NCBI RefSeq assembly: GCF_900104185.1
Contig: NZ_FNIZ01000002.1
Coordinates: forward strand, 172,511 to 236,510
Length of the DNA stretch: 64,000 bases
DNA from: Halobacillus aidingensis
GTDB taxonomy: Bacteria; Bacillota; Bacilli; Bacillales; Halobacillaceae
Direction: 5' to 3'
Numbering within the stretch: the first letter of the stretch is position 1; each line of letters starts with the position of its first letter. Positions 1-8,257 of this stretch are shown here, piece after piece. Made by a program: the position numbers and the translations under genes. The notes beneath the pieces were generated by a model, which was not told the DNA's origin, did not search any database, and saw only the letters and a list, made by a program, of their open reading frames with translations.

Positions 1-80
1 GAAGAGTGAGACGCGCGCAGGAAGAGTGAGACGCGCGCAAGAAGCGGTGGACCGCACGCAAGAAATCCCGAACCGCGCAC
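1..80. repeat. 20-bp GC-rich tandem repeat (partial array)
   Basis: Four head-to-tail units of 20 bp. Units 1 and 2 (GAAGAGTGAGACGCGCGCAG) differ only in the last base; units 3 and 4 are diverged but keep the GAA start and the CGC-rich tail. The array probably continues left of the window. No reading frame through it looks like a protein, so it is called non-coding. Confidence 0.75.
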
Positions 81-83
81 ATG

Positions 84-111
84 AAAAAAGGAGCCATGAT
101 TTTATGGCTCC
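84..111 (-). terminator. Intrinsic terminator of the LtaS-like operon
   Basis: An 8-bp stem, GGAGCCAT with ATGGCTCC (90-97 and 104-111), is followed in the minus direction by a run of six T (84-89). It starts one base after the stop codon of the minus-strand gene that ends at 112. Confidence 0.85.
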
Positions 112-1905
112 TTACTCTTTGTACCGCAGCCAATCTCCTTTGATCACTTGATCAGAGAGCTGCAGTTCGCTTCTGGCTTTGCTTCTTCCTTTTTCACATG
201 CCTGGTTGGATAAGGGGGTACCTTTTTCTGTATCAAGGCATTGTCCTTTGACATACATCGTAGATTCAGAGATGTAATTGCCGTTGCGGAAGGTGACGAA
301 GGCGTCGTGCTTCCGGGTGAGCAGGTTCTCGCTAAAGCTCATATAGTTCGCGCTCCGTTTTCCAAGAAGGTGTAGAACGGTCGCACGGATATCGATCTGG
401 CCGGCGATTTCATCAAACACTTCTCCCTGTAGTCCGGGAATATGGATCAGGACAGGCACGCGCTGGTTTTTGATGTGGGAAAAAGTCGTCTCTGGCTGGT
501 CGAGCAGTTCAAATAAACCATCCTCATATTCCGTCGAAACCCCGTAATGATCTCCATAAAGGATGAACATCGTATTTTCATACATCCCTTGTTCTTGCAA
601 TTTCTCCATAAAGGTTTCAACGGACTGATCCAAGTAGTGGACCGTTGACAGATAGCGGTTCACGACGGGTTCTGAGGTCACGTCCGTTTCAAACGTCTGA
701 TCCTCTTCATGGAGTAAAAAAGGGAAGTGGTTCGTCAACGTGATGAATTTGGCTAAATAAGGCGTGTCCAATTCCTTCAATTTAGGAATGGACTGCTCGA
801 AGAAATGGTGATCCTCAAGACCATAGTTGATGGAGTTTTCTTCGGTGACCTTATAATCTCTTTCTGAAAAAAAGCGGTCATAGCCTAACGTTGCATACAT
901 TTCCGTCCGGTTCCAGAACGAACGCTCATTGCCGTGAAAAACGGCCGATTGGTAGTTTCCGAGAATCTCGGGAAGTCCGTGAAACGCATTGTCGGGACGG
1001 CGGACGAAGACGGAACCGCCGTCGAGCGGGTAGAGGCCGGTATCGATCATGAACTCGGCATCGGAACTTTTTCCCTGAGCGGTTTGTTCATAGAGGTTGG
1101 AAAAATAAAAGCTCTCGTTCTTGATTTTGTTTAAGAACGGGGTCACTTCCTGGCCATCAACTTCTAAGTCCAGTACAAAATTTTGTACGGATTCAAGCCC
1201 TATGAAAACGACATTCATTCCTTCAGCTTCCCCGAACCATTCGGTCATCTCCTTTTCCTGCTCCTTGACGTGTGCCTGCATCGGCTCCGCATCTCTAGGG
1301 TCTGACATCCATTTGAACAGCGGGGAGCGTATAGAATGTCCGACATCGAATAATTGATAAGTGAACAAACTCATTGTCTGCACAAATTGGGTGCGGTTGT
1401 AATTTTCCTTGAGAACATACGGCTTGTAGAGGAGGCCGGCCGCAAGCATGGTGATGGTCAAAAGACTTGCGACTCCAAGGTACCACTTTTTCGGGGGCAA
1501 CTGGAATGTTTCTTTTTTGAACAACACCCAACCGACCACAAATATATCTAAAAATAAAAGTAGATCCCACGGGGAAAAAAGCTCCCACGTACTGCGGCTC
1601 AATCCGCCGACATTCCCGATTTGAAGCAGGATCGTCAAGGTCATAAAGTCTTCATAAAAACGATAGTACAGGAGGTGGGCATACATCCAGAACGTCGTGA
1701 GAAACAGGAGTGCAGGAGATACCCACTTCCTGTACCGGTCAGGTGTAAAAAGCGGCACGCTGAAAAGAAGCATCACAGGACCGATGATAGTCAGAATCAT
1801 TAAAAGGTGCCCGGGCCAATGTGTCGGCTGCAGCTGAAAACCGATGTACATAAGAAGGATGATTTTGACCCAATAAAAGGCGATCAGTCCCGTGTACGCC
1901 TTCAT
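112..1905 (-). CDS. LTA-synthase-like membrane sulfatase-fold enzyme
   Basis: 597 residues. About five membrane helices lie in the first 165 residues, followed by an extracytoplasmic alkaline-phosphatase/sulfatase domain. Motifs match LtaS-type polyglycerolphosphate synthases: NVVFIGLES (metal ligand Glu238), QGKSSDAEF and YGDHYG (Asp452, His453). Family members move glycerol phosphate from phosphatidylglycerol onto teichoic acid chains. The nucleophile, Thr in the usual GKTSDAEF, is Ser280 here, so the substrate or rate could differ. It is the last gene of a coupled operon: its ATG overlaps the stop of the GNAT-aminotransferase gene (1902-1905). Family is sure; the exact polymer made is not. 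It could be a specialised paralog rather than the housekeeping LtaS. Confidence 0.88.
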   Translation of the reverse strand: MKAYTGLIAFYWVKIILLMYIGFQLQPTHWPGHLLMILTIIGPVMLLFSVPLFTPDRYRKWVSPALLFLTTFWMYAHLLYYRFYEDFMTLTILLQIGNVGGLSRSTWELFSPWDLLLFLDIFVVGWVLFKKETFQLPPKKWYLGVASLLTITMLAAGLLYKPYVLKENYNRTQFVQTMSLFTYQLFDVGHSIRSPLFKWMSDPRDAEPMQAHVKEQEKEMTEWFGEAEGMNVVFIGLESVQNFVLDLEVDGQEVTPFLNKIKNESFYFSNLYEQTAQGKSSDAEFMIDTGLYPLDGGSVFVRRPDNAFHGLPEILGNYQSAVFHGNERSFWNRTEMYATLGYDRFFSERDYKVTEENSINYGLEDHHFFEQSIPKLKELDTPYLAKFITLTNHFPFLLHEEDQTFETDVTSEPVVNRYLSTVHYLDQSVETFMEKLQEQGMYENTMFILYGDHYGVSTEYEDGLFELLDQPETTFSHIKNQRVPVLIHIPGLQGEVFDEIAGQIDIRATVLHLLGKRSANYMSFSENLLTRKHDAFVTFRNGNYISESTMYVKGQCLDTEKGTPLSNQACEKGRSKARSELQLSDQVIKGDWLRYKE

Positions 1906-3491
1906 GAAGAAATCCTTTTCTGTTCGGTCTCTTTCAAGCGTTTCATGGCATCAAGCAACCGGGTGATGTTCACATGAGAGACCGTTCCCATCAGGGCAAT
2001 CTGCATCCAGTTCTGCTCTCGCAAATAGCTGCTTTCATAATTAACTAGAATCCCCTGCTTCTTCAACCGATCCCCATAGGTGACAGAAGATTGTGTTGAA
2101 GGGAGGGCGATGGTGATGATTCCATTTGAGTACGTCTTATCCCCAAGAACCGTCCAGCCTTGGTTTTCCAATTCCGATCGCAGCAGCCCCATCCATTCTG
2201 CCTTCGCTGGTCCATCAAGCTCCAATGCTTTTTTCAAAGCAAACAGAGAGTTCGATGAGTGGGTGAACGGTGTGCTTTTGTTTGATGCGTACAATCCTAA
2301 GTCCAAATATCTTGGAATCGTAGAATTCGGGAATGGCTTGTGATGATGAAAGACGATGGCGAGGCCGGGATAAGAGCCAAGCCCTTTCCCGCTCACACTT
2401 GAAGACAGGTACACACTACCAAGGTCCACCTCATCGACACCGAGGGAGCTGCATGCATCGATACATAGGTGAACATCATAGTCGGCTGCTACTTCTTTCA
2501 GTGTTCCAAGGTCATATAAATAGCCGGTGGACGTTTCGCAATGGACCGTCCATATCCAGCGGATGGTCGGGTGCTCATCCAACATGGAACGGACTTCTTC
2601 CATGGCGATGGCCGTGTTCCACTCTTTTTGGATGGTATGAAAAGGGAGGCCTGCTCTTTTAGCGTGATCGATCAGCCGCTCTCCGAACTCTCCATTGGAC
2701 AAAATCAGTCCGTCCCCTTCAAGCTGCTTGATTTGCTGGGCCACAACATCATTGGCCAGTGTCCCCGTTCCAACAAGGATGGAAGCATGACGGGCGTTCG
2801 CTTTTTCAGTCAATAGAGACTGTACACTCGCCATCAGTTCCAAAAATTCATGGGAACGGTGCGATTGTGTCGCTCTGCTCAGTGATTGAGCCACATCTTC
2901 GTCCATCGGAACAGGTCCGGATAAAAAAGAAATCGGCTCGTAGCGGGCGAGAATGCGTTGATACGCCTGTGTCGCCTTGACGAAATTCTCTTTCGTCAGC
3001 TTCATCGGCTGAAATGCAGCTTCTTTCGTCCCTACAGTATGGGCAAACGGTTCAAAGCCCAGCTTTCGATACAAGACGTGCTCGCGTTCGGTACCGGAAA
3101 TGAGCGCGACATCAAATTTTTGTTTCAGGCAGTAGCTTGCCAGCTGGTCAATCATACCGAAAAAGGTCGTCCGCTTCCGGTATTCCTTTTTCACCGATAA
3201 CAAACGAATTTCACAGGGAGTGGATTCCTCTTCCAAATAGTCATCAATATTCGGTAACTTATGATCGAGAGAAAAGGGACGCTCCCCCCGGACGGCAATC
3301 ATGCCGATGACTTCCTTTTCCTTTTTTGCAATAATATATGTATTTTCATTATGAAATTTATCTGTAAGTCTGCGAGATTCGTTCTGGTTATGTTGGGGAA
3401 TCTCTTCGACGAAGGTCGCGTAATTCAACTGATGGATCTGTTCGTATTCTTCTTCTGTTGAAGCCACTTTATAGATGAACGGTTGTTTCAT
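1902..3491 (-). CDS. GNAT acyltransferase - class V aminotransferase fusion
   Basis: 529 residues from the ATG at 3491, which follows GAGGAGG and overlaps the PlsY-like gene's stop as ATGA; an in-frame opening extends further upstream but would run through that gene. Residues 1 to about 165 are a GNAT fold of the N-acyl amino acid synthase/FeeM-like kind (CEIRLLSVKKEYRKR, YRKLGFEPF). Residues about 190-525 are a class V PLP aminotransferase related to 2-aminoethylphosphonate and serine-pyruvate transaminases: GTGTLAND, HCETSTG (317-323), Asp345 for the pyridine nitrogen and SGK with the likely PLP lysine at 369. Lying between a PlsY-like acyltransferase and an LtaS-like enzyme, it may build or modify an amino-containing lipid or polymer; that role is inference. 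Confidence 0.8.
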   Translation of the reverse strand: MKQPFIYKVASTEEEYEQIHQLNYATFVEEIPQHNQNESRRLTDKFHNENTYIIAKKEKEVIGMIAVRGERPFSLDHKLPNIDDYLEEESTPCEIRLLSVKKEYRKRTTFFGMIDQLASYCLKQKFDVALISGTEREHVLYRKLGFEPFAHTVGTKEAAFQPMKLTKENFVKATQAYQRILARYEPISFLSGPVPMDEDVAQSLSRATQSHRSHEFLELMASVQSLLTEKANARHASILVGTGTLANDVVAQQIKQLEGDGLILSNGEFGERLIDHAKRAGLPFHTIQKEWNTAIAMEEVRSMLDEHPTIRWIWTVHCETSTGYLYDLGTLKEVAADYDVHLCIDACSSLGVDEVDLGSVYLSSSVSGKGLGSYPGLAIVFHHHKPFPNSTIPRYLDLGLYASNKSTPFTHSSNSLFALKKALELDGPAKAEWMGLLRSELENQGWTVLGDKTYSNGIITIALPSTQSSVTYGDRLKKQGILVNYESSYLREQNWMQIALMGTVSHVNITRLLDAMKRLKETEQKRISS

Positions 3492-4057
3492 AGATGTTCC
3501 TCCTCTTTCATGCTGCCTGGATGTACAGGGTATAGATGGGAAAGGACGACCAATCCATACCCAATCAAAAGTCCGAAGCTTATACCTGGATTTCCTCGGA
3601 AAAAGGCACTGACCACAGGAATGATCATGGCGACTACCATCACTTTTGAAAAAGAGACGGGTAGGTATTTCGCGAGTAAAGCGGCTCCTCCAAAGATCAA
3701 AAGTCCCGGCCACTCCAGGACAAGTGTGCAGGCGAGATAGGCGACAACGCCCTTGCCGCCACACCCCTTCAGCCAAATCGACCAAATATGACCAGCCACC
3801 GCGGCAATGATCATCGCCGCAAGGATAACAGAAGAGATGCTTAGGTAAAGAGCAAGGCTGAGAGGAAGAATGGTTTTTAGTGCATCGATGACCACGGTCC
3901 AAATGAACGCCTGTTTACCCGCTACCCTTCCTGCATTCCTTGCCCCGCCTGTTCCACTTCCAAGCGTTGTAATATCTTTCTGGAGCTTATATTTCGTCAT
4001 CACGTATGCGCCATTGATTCCAGCGAGCAAATAGCTGATGATCGGCCAAACCCACAT
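3488..4057 (-). CDS. PlsY-like glycerol-3-phosphate acyltransferase
   Basis: 189 residues with about five membrane helices. The chosen ATG at 4057 (MWVWPIISYLL) has a GGGGTGGGG ribosome site; an ATG nine codons upstream lacks one. PlsY enzymes acylate glycerol-3-phosphate from acyl-phosphate. The family motifs are present but altered: GSGTGGARNAG in place of GSGNIGATN, and GHIWSIWLKGCGGKGVV in place of the usual GHxxPxFxGFKGGKGVA. This divergence and the company of an acyltransferase-aminotransferase fusion suggest a paralog with its own acceptor rather than the housekeeping PlsY. First gene of the three-gene minus-strand operon; it overlaps the next gene by four bases. Confidence 0.8.
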   Translation of the reverse strand: MWVWPIISYLLAGINGAYVMTKYKLQKDITTLGSGTGGARNAGRVAGKQAFIWTVVIDALKTILPLSLALYLSISSVILAAMIIAAVAGHIWSIWLKGCGGKGVVAYLACTLVLEWPGLLIFGGAALLAKYLPVSFSKVMVVAMIIPVVSAFFRGNPGISFGLLIGYGLVVLSHLYPVHPGSMKEEEHL

Positions 4058-4141
4058 GTCCCCACCCCTCATGGTTTCCAACATCTATCATACGATGCAG
4101 CCCTTCAAATCGTTTCATAACATGGAAAATTTATACGGTGA

Positions 4142-4178
4142 CACCTGACATTTTACAATTATTTCAAAATGTCAGGTG
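4142..4178. repeat. 13-bp perfect inverted repeat between divergent genes
   Basis: CACCTGACATTTT (4142-4154) and its exact complement AAAATGTCAGGTG (4166-4178) are separated by 11 bases. It sits in the 255-base gap between the PlsY-like gene and the OmdA-type gene. No T-run follows on either strand, so it is more likely an operator or a dispersed repeat than a terminator. Confidence 0.6.
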
Positions 4179-4312
4179 GATGACAAAAGATTTGCTTTTC
4201 GGCAGCAGCCAGCTACTTTTTCTGGAAATATTCTTTATAATAGAAAGATAATAGTCGGGGAAAGGCGGATGCAGAAGGTCATTCCCTTTGACCTGAAAAG
4301 GAGGGGTTAATC

Positions 4313-4969
4313 GTGCCAACGATCAAGGACAAGTTAAAGTTATCGAAATATAAGAATCTGGCTGTCCTTCACCAGCCGGAAGACTATCATTTATTTGATG
4401 AGCAACCGACAACACTTTCTGAGCATCATGATGCGATTTTCATTTTTGTGAAAAACCTGGAGGAGATGAAAGAACACTTGCAAACGCTTCTTGATCATGA
4501 GGGAGTTTTAACAGAGAAAGGCTATGTTTTCTTTGCCTATCCGAAAAAGGGAAATACACGCTATGATACGTACATACACAGGGATGACATGTTTCCGGCA
4601 TTGAGAATCGGGGAGGATAAGTACGTCGAAGGCAGTGACATCAAGTTTTCGCGTATGGTCAGTATGGATGACGTGTTCACGGTTGTCGGCATGAAGCGGG
4701 AGAAGAAAAAAGCACCGAAAACCACTCCACCCAGTCAGTGTGTCTCAGACTATGAACACAAGATAGAGGAAGTCGAAAACTTACTAAAGGATCATCCGTT
4801 CGAACAGGAATTTTACAGGAGCTTGACGCCAGGTTATAAACGCGATTGGGCGCGCCAGGTCTTTTCTGCGAAACAGCAATCGACTCGTGATAAACGGGCA
4901 AAACAGATGATTGAAGTCTTAGTGGAAGGATATAAATCACTGGATTTGTACCGTCGTAAGAAAAAATAG
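4313..4969 (+). CDS. YdeI/OmpD-associated (OmdA) family protein
   Basis: 218 residues from a GTG start placed nine bases after AAAGGAGGGG. The C-terminal 60 residues (YRSLTPGYKRDWARQVFSAK, then KRAKQMIEVL) match the OmdA/YdeI-like domain, linked in other bacteria to bacteriocin and peptide resistance. The N-terminal 120 residues resemble the small DUF3052-like fold found in such proteins. No signal peptide, so cytoplasmic. It stands alone, divergent from the lipid operon, and ends at a bidirectional terminator shared with brnQ. A TATAAT at 4236-4241 is a possible -10, with no convincing -35. The biochemical function is unknown. Confidence 0.7.
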   Translation: MPTIKDKLKLSKYKNLAVLHQPEDYHLFDEQPTTLSEHHDAIFIFVKNLEEMKEHLQTLLDHEGVLTEKGYVFFAYPKKGNTRYDTYIHRDDMFPALRIGEDKYVEGSDIKFSRMVSMDDVFTVVGMKREKKKAPKTTPPSQCVSDYEHKIEEVENLLKDHPFEQEFYRSLTPGYKRDWARQVFSAKQQSTRDKRAKQMIEVLVEGYKSLDLYRRKKK

Positions 4970-4977
4970 CTTAAAAA

Positions 4978-5008
4978 AAGACCAAACCCGTGGGGCTTGG
5001 TCTTTTCT
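4978..5008. terminator. Bidirectional terminator
   Basis: AAGACCAA (4978-4985) pairs with TTGGTCTT (4997-5004), with A-rich sequence before and T-rich sequence after. It serves the plus-strand OmdA gene and the convergent brnQ gene. Confidence 0.85.
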
Positions 5009-5011
5009 TTA

Positions 5012-6394
5012 TTAATGAGATAGGTGCTCAGCCTCACGCGTAAGGACAGAGGATTCGGATTTGTTTCCTTCTTTCAACAAGTAACCGATGACGGCGCCCA
5101 TTAACGCGGGTAGGATCCAACCCAGTCCGATTCCGTATAAGGGAAGGTGTGAGCTATAAAAGCTGCTGATGGACTCCATCAGAGGATTAGCTGCACCTGG
5201 GATTGTTCCCAACAAAGCGTTATAGCCATCGATCGTACTGACGAAAAAGGTCAGCGTCATGGCTCCGGCATAGACCGTACGTTTATTCTGGAACAGTTTG
5301 GAGCTGAGCCCCAAAAGGATCAGGACGATCGCCATTGGGTATAAGAACATCAGCACAGGGATCGCGTACTGGATGATGTTCGTCAGACCGAAGTTTGCGA
5401 TCATGAACGACATCAACGAAAGGAGCAGCACGAATGTTTTGTAGCTGATTTTCGGATAAACCGTATGGAAAAATTCACTACAGGCGATGATCAGTCCGAT
5501 ACTTGTTTTCAAACAGGCGAGGACAATGATGATGGCAAGTAAAATCGCTCCATAAGGACCGAAATAATGCTCGGCTACTGCAGCAAAGGTCAGACCACCA
5601 TTCTCAAGATTCCCGACGACAGAAACGCTGGAGGCGCCCATGTAAGCAATGAGTCCATAAATGAGCATCATGAGCACCATGGCGAAAATTCCTGATTTCC
5701 ATGTGGTTTGGGCGATTGCCTTCGTATCAGTGATTCCCATATTACGAATCGCAGTGATGACGACAATTCCAAGCGCCAACCCACCGAGGGCATCCATCGT
5801 ATTATAACCTTCTGTGAACCCTGTCATGAAAGGGACCGAAGCATAATCGCCAGTCGGGGCACCGAAACCACCCATCGGTTTGACGATGGTGGTGATGATG
5901 AGTATGGATAAAAACAGTAAGAAAGTCGGTGTTAAATATTTTCCGACGATATCCATGACTTTAGCTGAGTTCAAAGAAAAATAATAAACGAGTGCGAAAA
6001 AGATAAAACTGAACACAGCAAGCCATAGTTGGGTCTGATCGGGTTGAATGAATGGCTCAAAGCCGACCACGAACGGGACAGTTGCAGTCCTTGGAATGGC
6101 GAAAAACGGTCCGATGGTCAAATAAAGTACGACGGCAAATGTCATGCCGAATAAAGGATGGACACGACCGGCCAGATCATTTAACCCGCGGCTTCCAGAC
6201 AAAACGATCGCGAGAATTCCCATGAGAGGAAGAGCGATGGCTGTCACGAGAAAGCCGATTAATGCGGGCCAAAATGAAGTCCCTGCCATTTGTCCAAGTT
6301 GAATAGGGAAGATTAAATTACCAGCACCGAAGAAGAGGCCGAATAGCATCGTCCCGATGACGGCATAGGTAGAGAATGAGTTTTTCTGTTTCAT
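5012..6394 (-). CDS. brnQ: Branched-chain amino acid carrier BrnQ
   Basis: 460 residues, about twelve membrane helices. The N-terminal signature MLFGLFFGAGNLIFPIQLG is characteristic of the LIVCS family, which imports Leu, Ile and Val with Na+ or H+. The length is typical of the family. Single-gene unit with its own leader; the stretch upstream contains a CodY-box-like sequence, in keeping with CodY control of brnQ homologs in Bacillus. Ends at the bidirectional terminator near 5000. Confidence 0.93.
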   Translation of the reverse strand: MKQKNSFSTYAVIGTMLFGLFFGAGNLIFPIQLGQMAGTSFWPALIGFLVTAIALPLMGILAIVLSGSRGLNDLAGRVHPLFGMTFAVVLYLTIGPFFAIPRTATVPFVVGFEPFIQPDQTQLWLAVFSFIFFALVYYFSLNSAKVMDIVGKYLTPTFLLFLSILIITTIVKPMGGFGAPTGDYASVPFMTGFTEGYNTMDALGGLALGIVVITAIRNMGITDTKAIAQTTWKSGIFAMVLMMLIYGLIAYMGASSVSVVGNLENGGLTFAAVAEHYFGPYGAILLAIIIVLACLKTSIGLIIACSEFFHTVYPKISYKTFVLLLSLMSFMIANFGLTNIIQYAIPVLMFLYPMAIVLILLGLSSKLFQNKRTVYAGAMTLTFFVSTIDGYNALLGTIPGAANPLMESISSFYSSHLPLYGIGLGWILPALMGAVIGYLLKEGNKSESSVLTREAEHLSH

Positions 6395-6485
6395 AGGTTT
6401 GTTCCTTTCTTGATGTATTGGTTTGCTTTAAAGGAATAAAGATAATGCTAACAAGAATCTCCACAAGGGACAATAGACTTTCAGA

Positions 6486-6500
6486 TATTTTTAGAAAATG
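6486..6500 (-). promoter_or_regulatory. Candidate CodY box upstream of brnQ
   Basis: Read on the minus strand, CATTTTCTAAAAATA matches the CodY consensus AATTTTCWGAAAATT at 12 of 15 positions. It lies about 95 bases upstream of the brnQ start codon. CodY represses branched-chain amino acid uptake genes in Bacillus; the site here is a match by eye only. Confidence 0.4.
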
Positions 6501-6555
6501 TCCAGGTGACATCGCTTTCTTTATAAATGGAGGAGTTCATTTCTTAAATAAAAGT

Positions 6556-6586
6556 AAAAGGACTTCCTGATTAAGGAAGTCCTTTT
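6556..6586 (-). terminator. Terminator downstream of the zinc-ribbon gene
   Basis: A 13-bp perfect stem, AAAAGGACTTCCT and AGGAAGTCCTTTT, with a 5-base loop. It separates the small zinc-ribbon gene from the brnQ promoter. Confidence 0.85.
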
Positions 6587-6638
6587 GCTCTATTTGCTCA
6601 TTATTAATGACAAGACTATGGAAAAGATCGCCCATCCT

Positions 6639-6818
6639 CTATTCATCTTTTTGAGTTAATTGATGATCATTGTTTCCACATTGTGGACACTGTGTCCAGA
6701 TAACATAAGCCGTTTTATCTTCAAATTCTTTCGGAACGACTTTGATTACTTTTAGAACATTATGGTAGCAGCTTGTGCATCTTTCCATGATGGACTGCCC
6801 CACTTTTAATTCTGACAT
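6639..6818 (-). CDS. Small zinc-ribbon protein
   Basis: 59 residues from the ATG at 6818 (MSELKVGQSIMERC), which has AGGAG seven bases upstream; a further ATG six codons earlier has no ribosome site. Two CxxC pairs, CTSC and CPQC, are about 31 residues apart and should bind one zinc ion. The family resembles short bacterial zinc-ribbon proteins of unknown role. It is monocistronic with a strong terminator. I do not recognise a specific function. Confidence 0.6.
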   Translation of the reverse strand: MSELKVGQSIMERCTSCYHNVLKVIKVVPKEFEDKTAYVIWTQCPQCGNNDHQLTQKDE

Positions 6819-7136
6819 ACGCTCACTCCTGATCACTATTTTTTATGAGTACCGAAGCCTCAAGAGTTTTTCTAGTATAACGTTTAAGAGGGAAAGAGTC
6901 AAAAAGTATATTTCTTCTAAATCATTTAAAGACGATAGGGAAGTTTTTTATGTTTCTTTTAGTGAAACGTTTAATTTAATTCAGATAATTCCGAATTCTA
7001 TGTTAAAATATGTAAGGTTGCTTTACTTTCCTTTCCTGAATCATAGGGAGAGATTGGTCGAGATTAGAACAAAAACAAAAAGAAGTCTGCTGACATCAAT
7101 CATAAGACACTTTTAATGAAACGAGGAGACGGAAAC
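6819..7136. other. AT-rich intergenic stretch
   Basis: About 318 bases between the zinc-ribbon gene and the kinase-fold gene. A plus-strand reading frame across it (6775-7116) has no ribosome site and no protein-like composition. It presumably holds both divergent promoters, but I cannot place them with confidence. Confidence 0.4.
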
Positions 7137-8222
7137 GTGGGATTTTTGACGAAACAATCGGTCACAGAGTTAGAACAGATTAACCGTGCGCTGGAAAACG
7201 AAGGGTTAAACTTATTGTCTGGAGAATCTGATATCAAACGCTTAGGGGAGGGCTCCTGGCATTATGCTTACTTGATTGAGAGTGAACAGCTTGTCCTCCG
7301 CATTCCGAAGAAGGTCGCTTATGATGAAGCCGTCGCCTTCAACCGTGATCAGTTGAAGGCGGAATATGGGTCTACCGAAGCTTTTTATAAGATAGCCAAC
7401 GAAGCACAGAATGGCATGTGTCCTGAACAATTCCATTATTTCATTGATGAAGACCTTACTTATACGATTGAATCTTATGTGGGTAAAACGTTGGGGCTGG
7501 AAGGGCAGACGCAGCAGCAATCGAAGCAGTACGGAAGAGACATCGGCGAGTTCTTTCGCGCTCTTGAAGAGATCGATCCCCCTTATGAAGGGATCGGATA
7601 TTTGGAAGTCGGAGAAAACGGGGAATTAAAAGGCGGCCTCGACATGGAATTGAGAGCGTGTATCGTCGAAGAGAGAGGAGAGTATGAAGAAGAATTTCAT
7701 GCCCTGCTATCATATGCTCATGGATTCAATAAAGAAAGAGTTTCTGTCATCGGAAACGAATTAATCCCAAACCGGTCCATCGATCGGGAGAAGCAGATCT
7801 TTACCAATCAGGATACATCACCTGAAAATTTGATCTTCACGAAGGACGGCGTGAAAATGATCGACCCTGTTCCGCTTCTCTACACAGGAACATCCCTTGC
7901 CGCCAATCATGTCTTCAATTATCACACCTTTTTCCATACCGTCCACGACACACGAAGATATGGGAAAGGAAACTACCGTCGTCATGTCCCTCTTCTGAGA
8001 GCCCATGCGGATGGATTTGTGGAAGGATATACGCAAGATTCAAAACAGAAACGCATGGACTTACATATCGAAGTGTTTTTGAAACTTGTGACGATGGCTC
8101 ATACTCATCTTGAGCTGCTGAAGGAAGAAACGTTAACAAAGGAACAGATCATCCGCTTTGGAACAAAAGACCAAATCGAAAAGCGTCTACACATCTATCT
8201 AACCGAATTAGAGAGTTTTTAA
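7137..8222 (+). CDS. Phosphotransferase / kinase-fold protein (APH-like)
   Basis: 361 residues from the GTG at 7137, chosen because AGGAG lies nine bases upstream; an ATG 21 bases earlier lacks a site. Features of the aminoglycoside phosphotransferase/choline kinase fold are visible: a glycine-rich loop GEGSWHYAYL, LVLRIPK with the ATP-binding lysine, a catalytic loop NQDTSPENLIF with Asp and Asn conserved (His of the usual HGD replaced by Asn-Gln), and MIDPVP in the metal-binding DFG position. No antibiotic resistance function can be claimed. It begins a run of three same-strand genes (kinase-like, GNAT, MaoC-like) that may be co-transcribed to the terminator at 9252. Cytosolic. Confidence 0.65.
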   Translation: MGFLTKQSVTELEQINRALENEGLNLLSGESDIKRLGEGSWHYAYLIESEQLVLRIPKKVAYDEAVAFNRDQLKAEYGSTEAFYKIANEAQNGMCPEQFHYFIDEDLTYTIESYVGKTLGLEGQTQQQSKQYGRDIGEFFRALEEIDPPYEGIGYLEVGENGELKGGLDMELRACIVEERGEYEEEFHALLSYAHGFNKERVSVIGNELIPNRSIDREKQIFTNQDTSPENLIFTKDGVKMIDPVPLLYTGTSLAANHVFNYHTFFHTVHDTRRYGKGNYRRHVPLLRAHADGFVEGYTQDSKQKRMDLHIEVFLKLVTMAHTHLELLKEETLTKEQIIRFGTKDQIEKRLHIYLTELESF

Positions 8223-8257
8223 GGTGAAAGTGACAATTGGAGAGGGGGCGACGCCTT

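Noticed and set aside
3492-3902. N-terminal extension of the GNAT-aminotransferase gene
   Set aside because: The frame stays open through the PlsY-like gene on the same strand, but the ATG at 3491 has the only good ribosome site and a natural GNAT start.
6775-7116. Plus-strand 113-codon frame between the zinc-ribbon and kinase-like genes
   Set aside because: It overlaps the zinc-ribbon gene antisense, has no ribosome site and a composition typical of AT-rich spacer.
7137-8222. Aminoglycoside resistance gene
   Set aside because: Only the kinase fold can be seen; the catalytic HGD is replaced and nothing in the context supports resistance.
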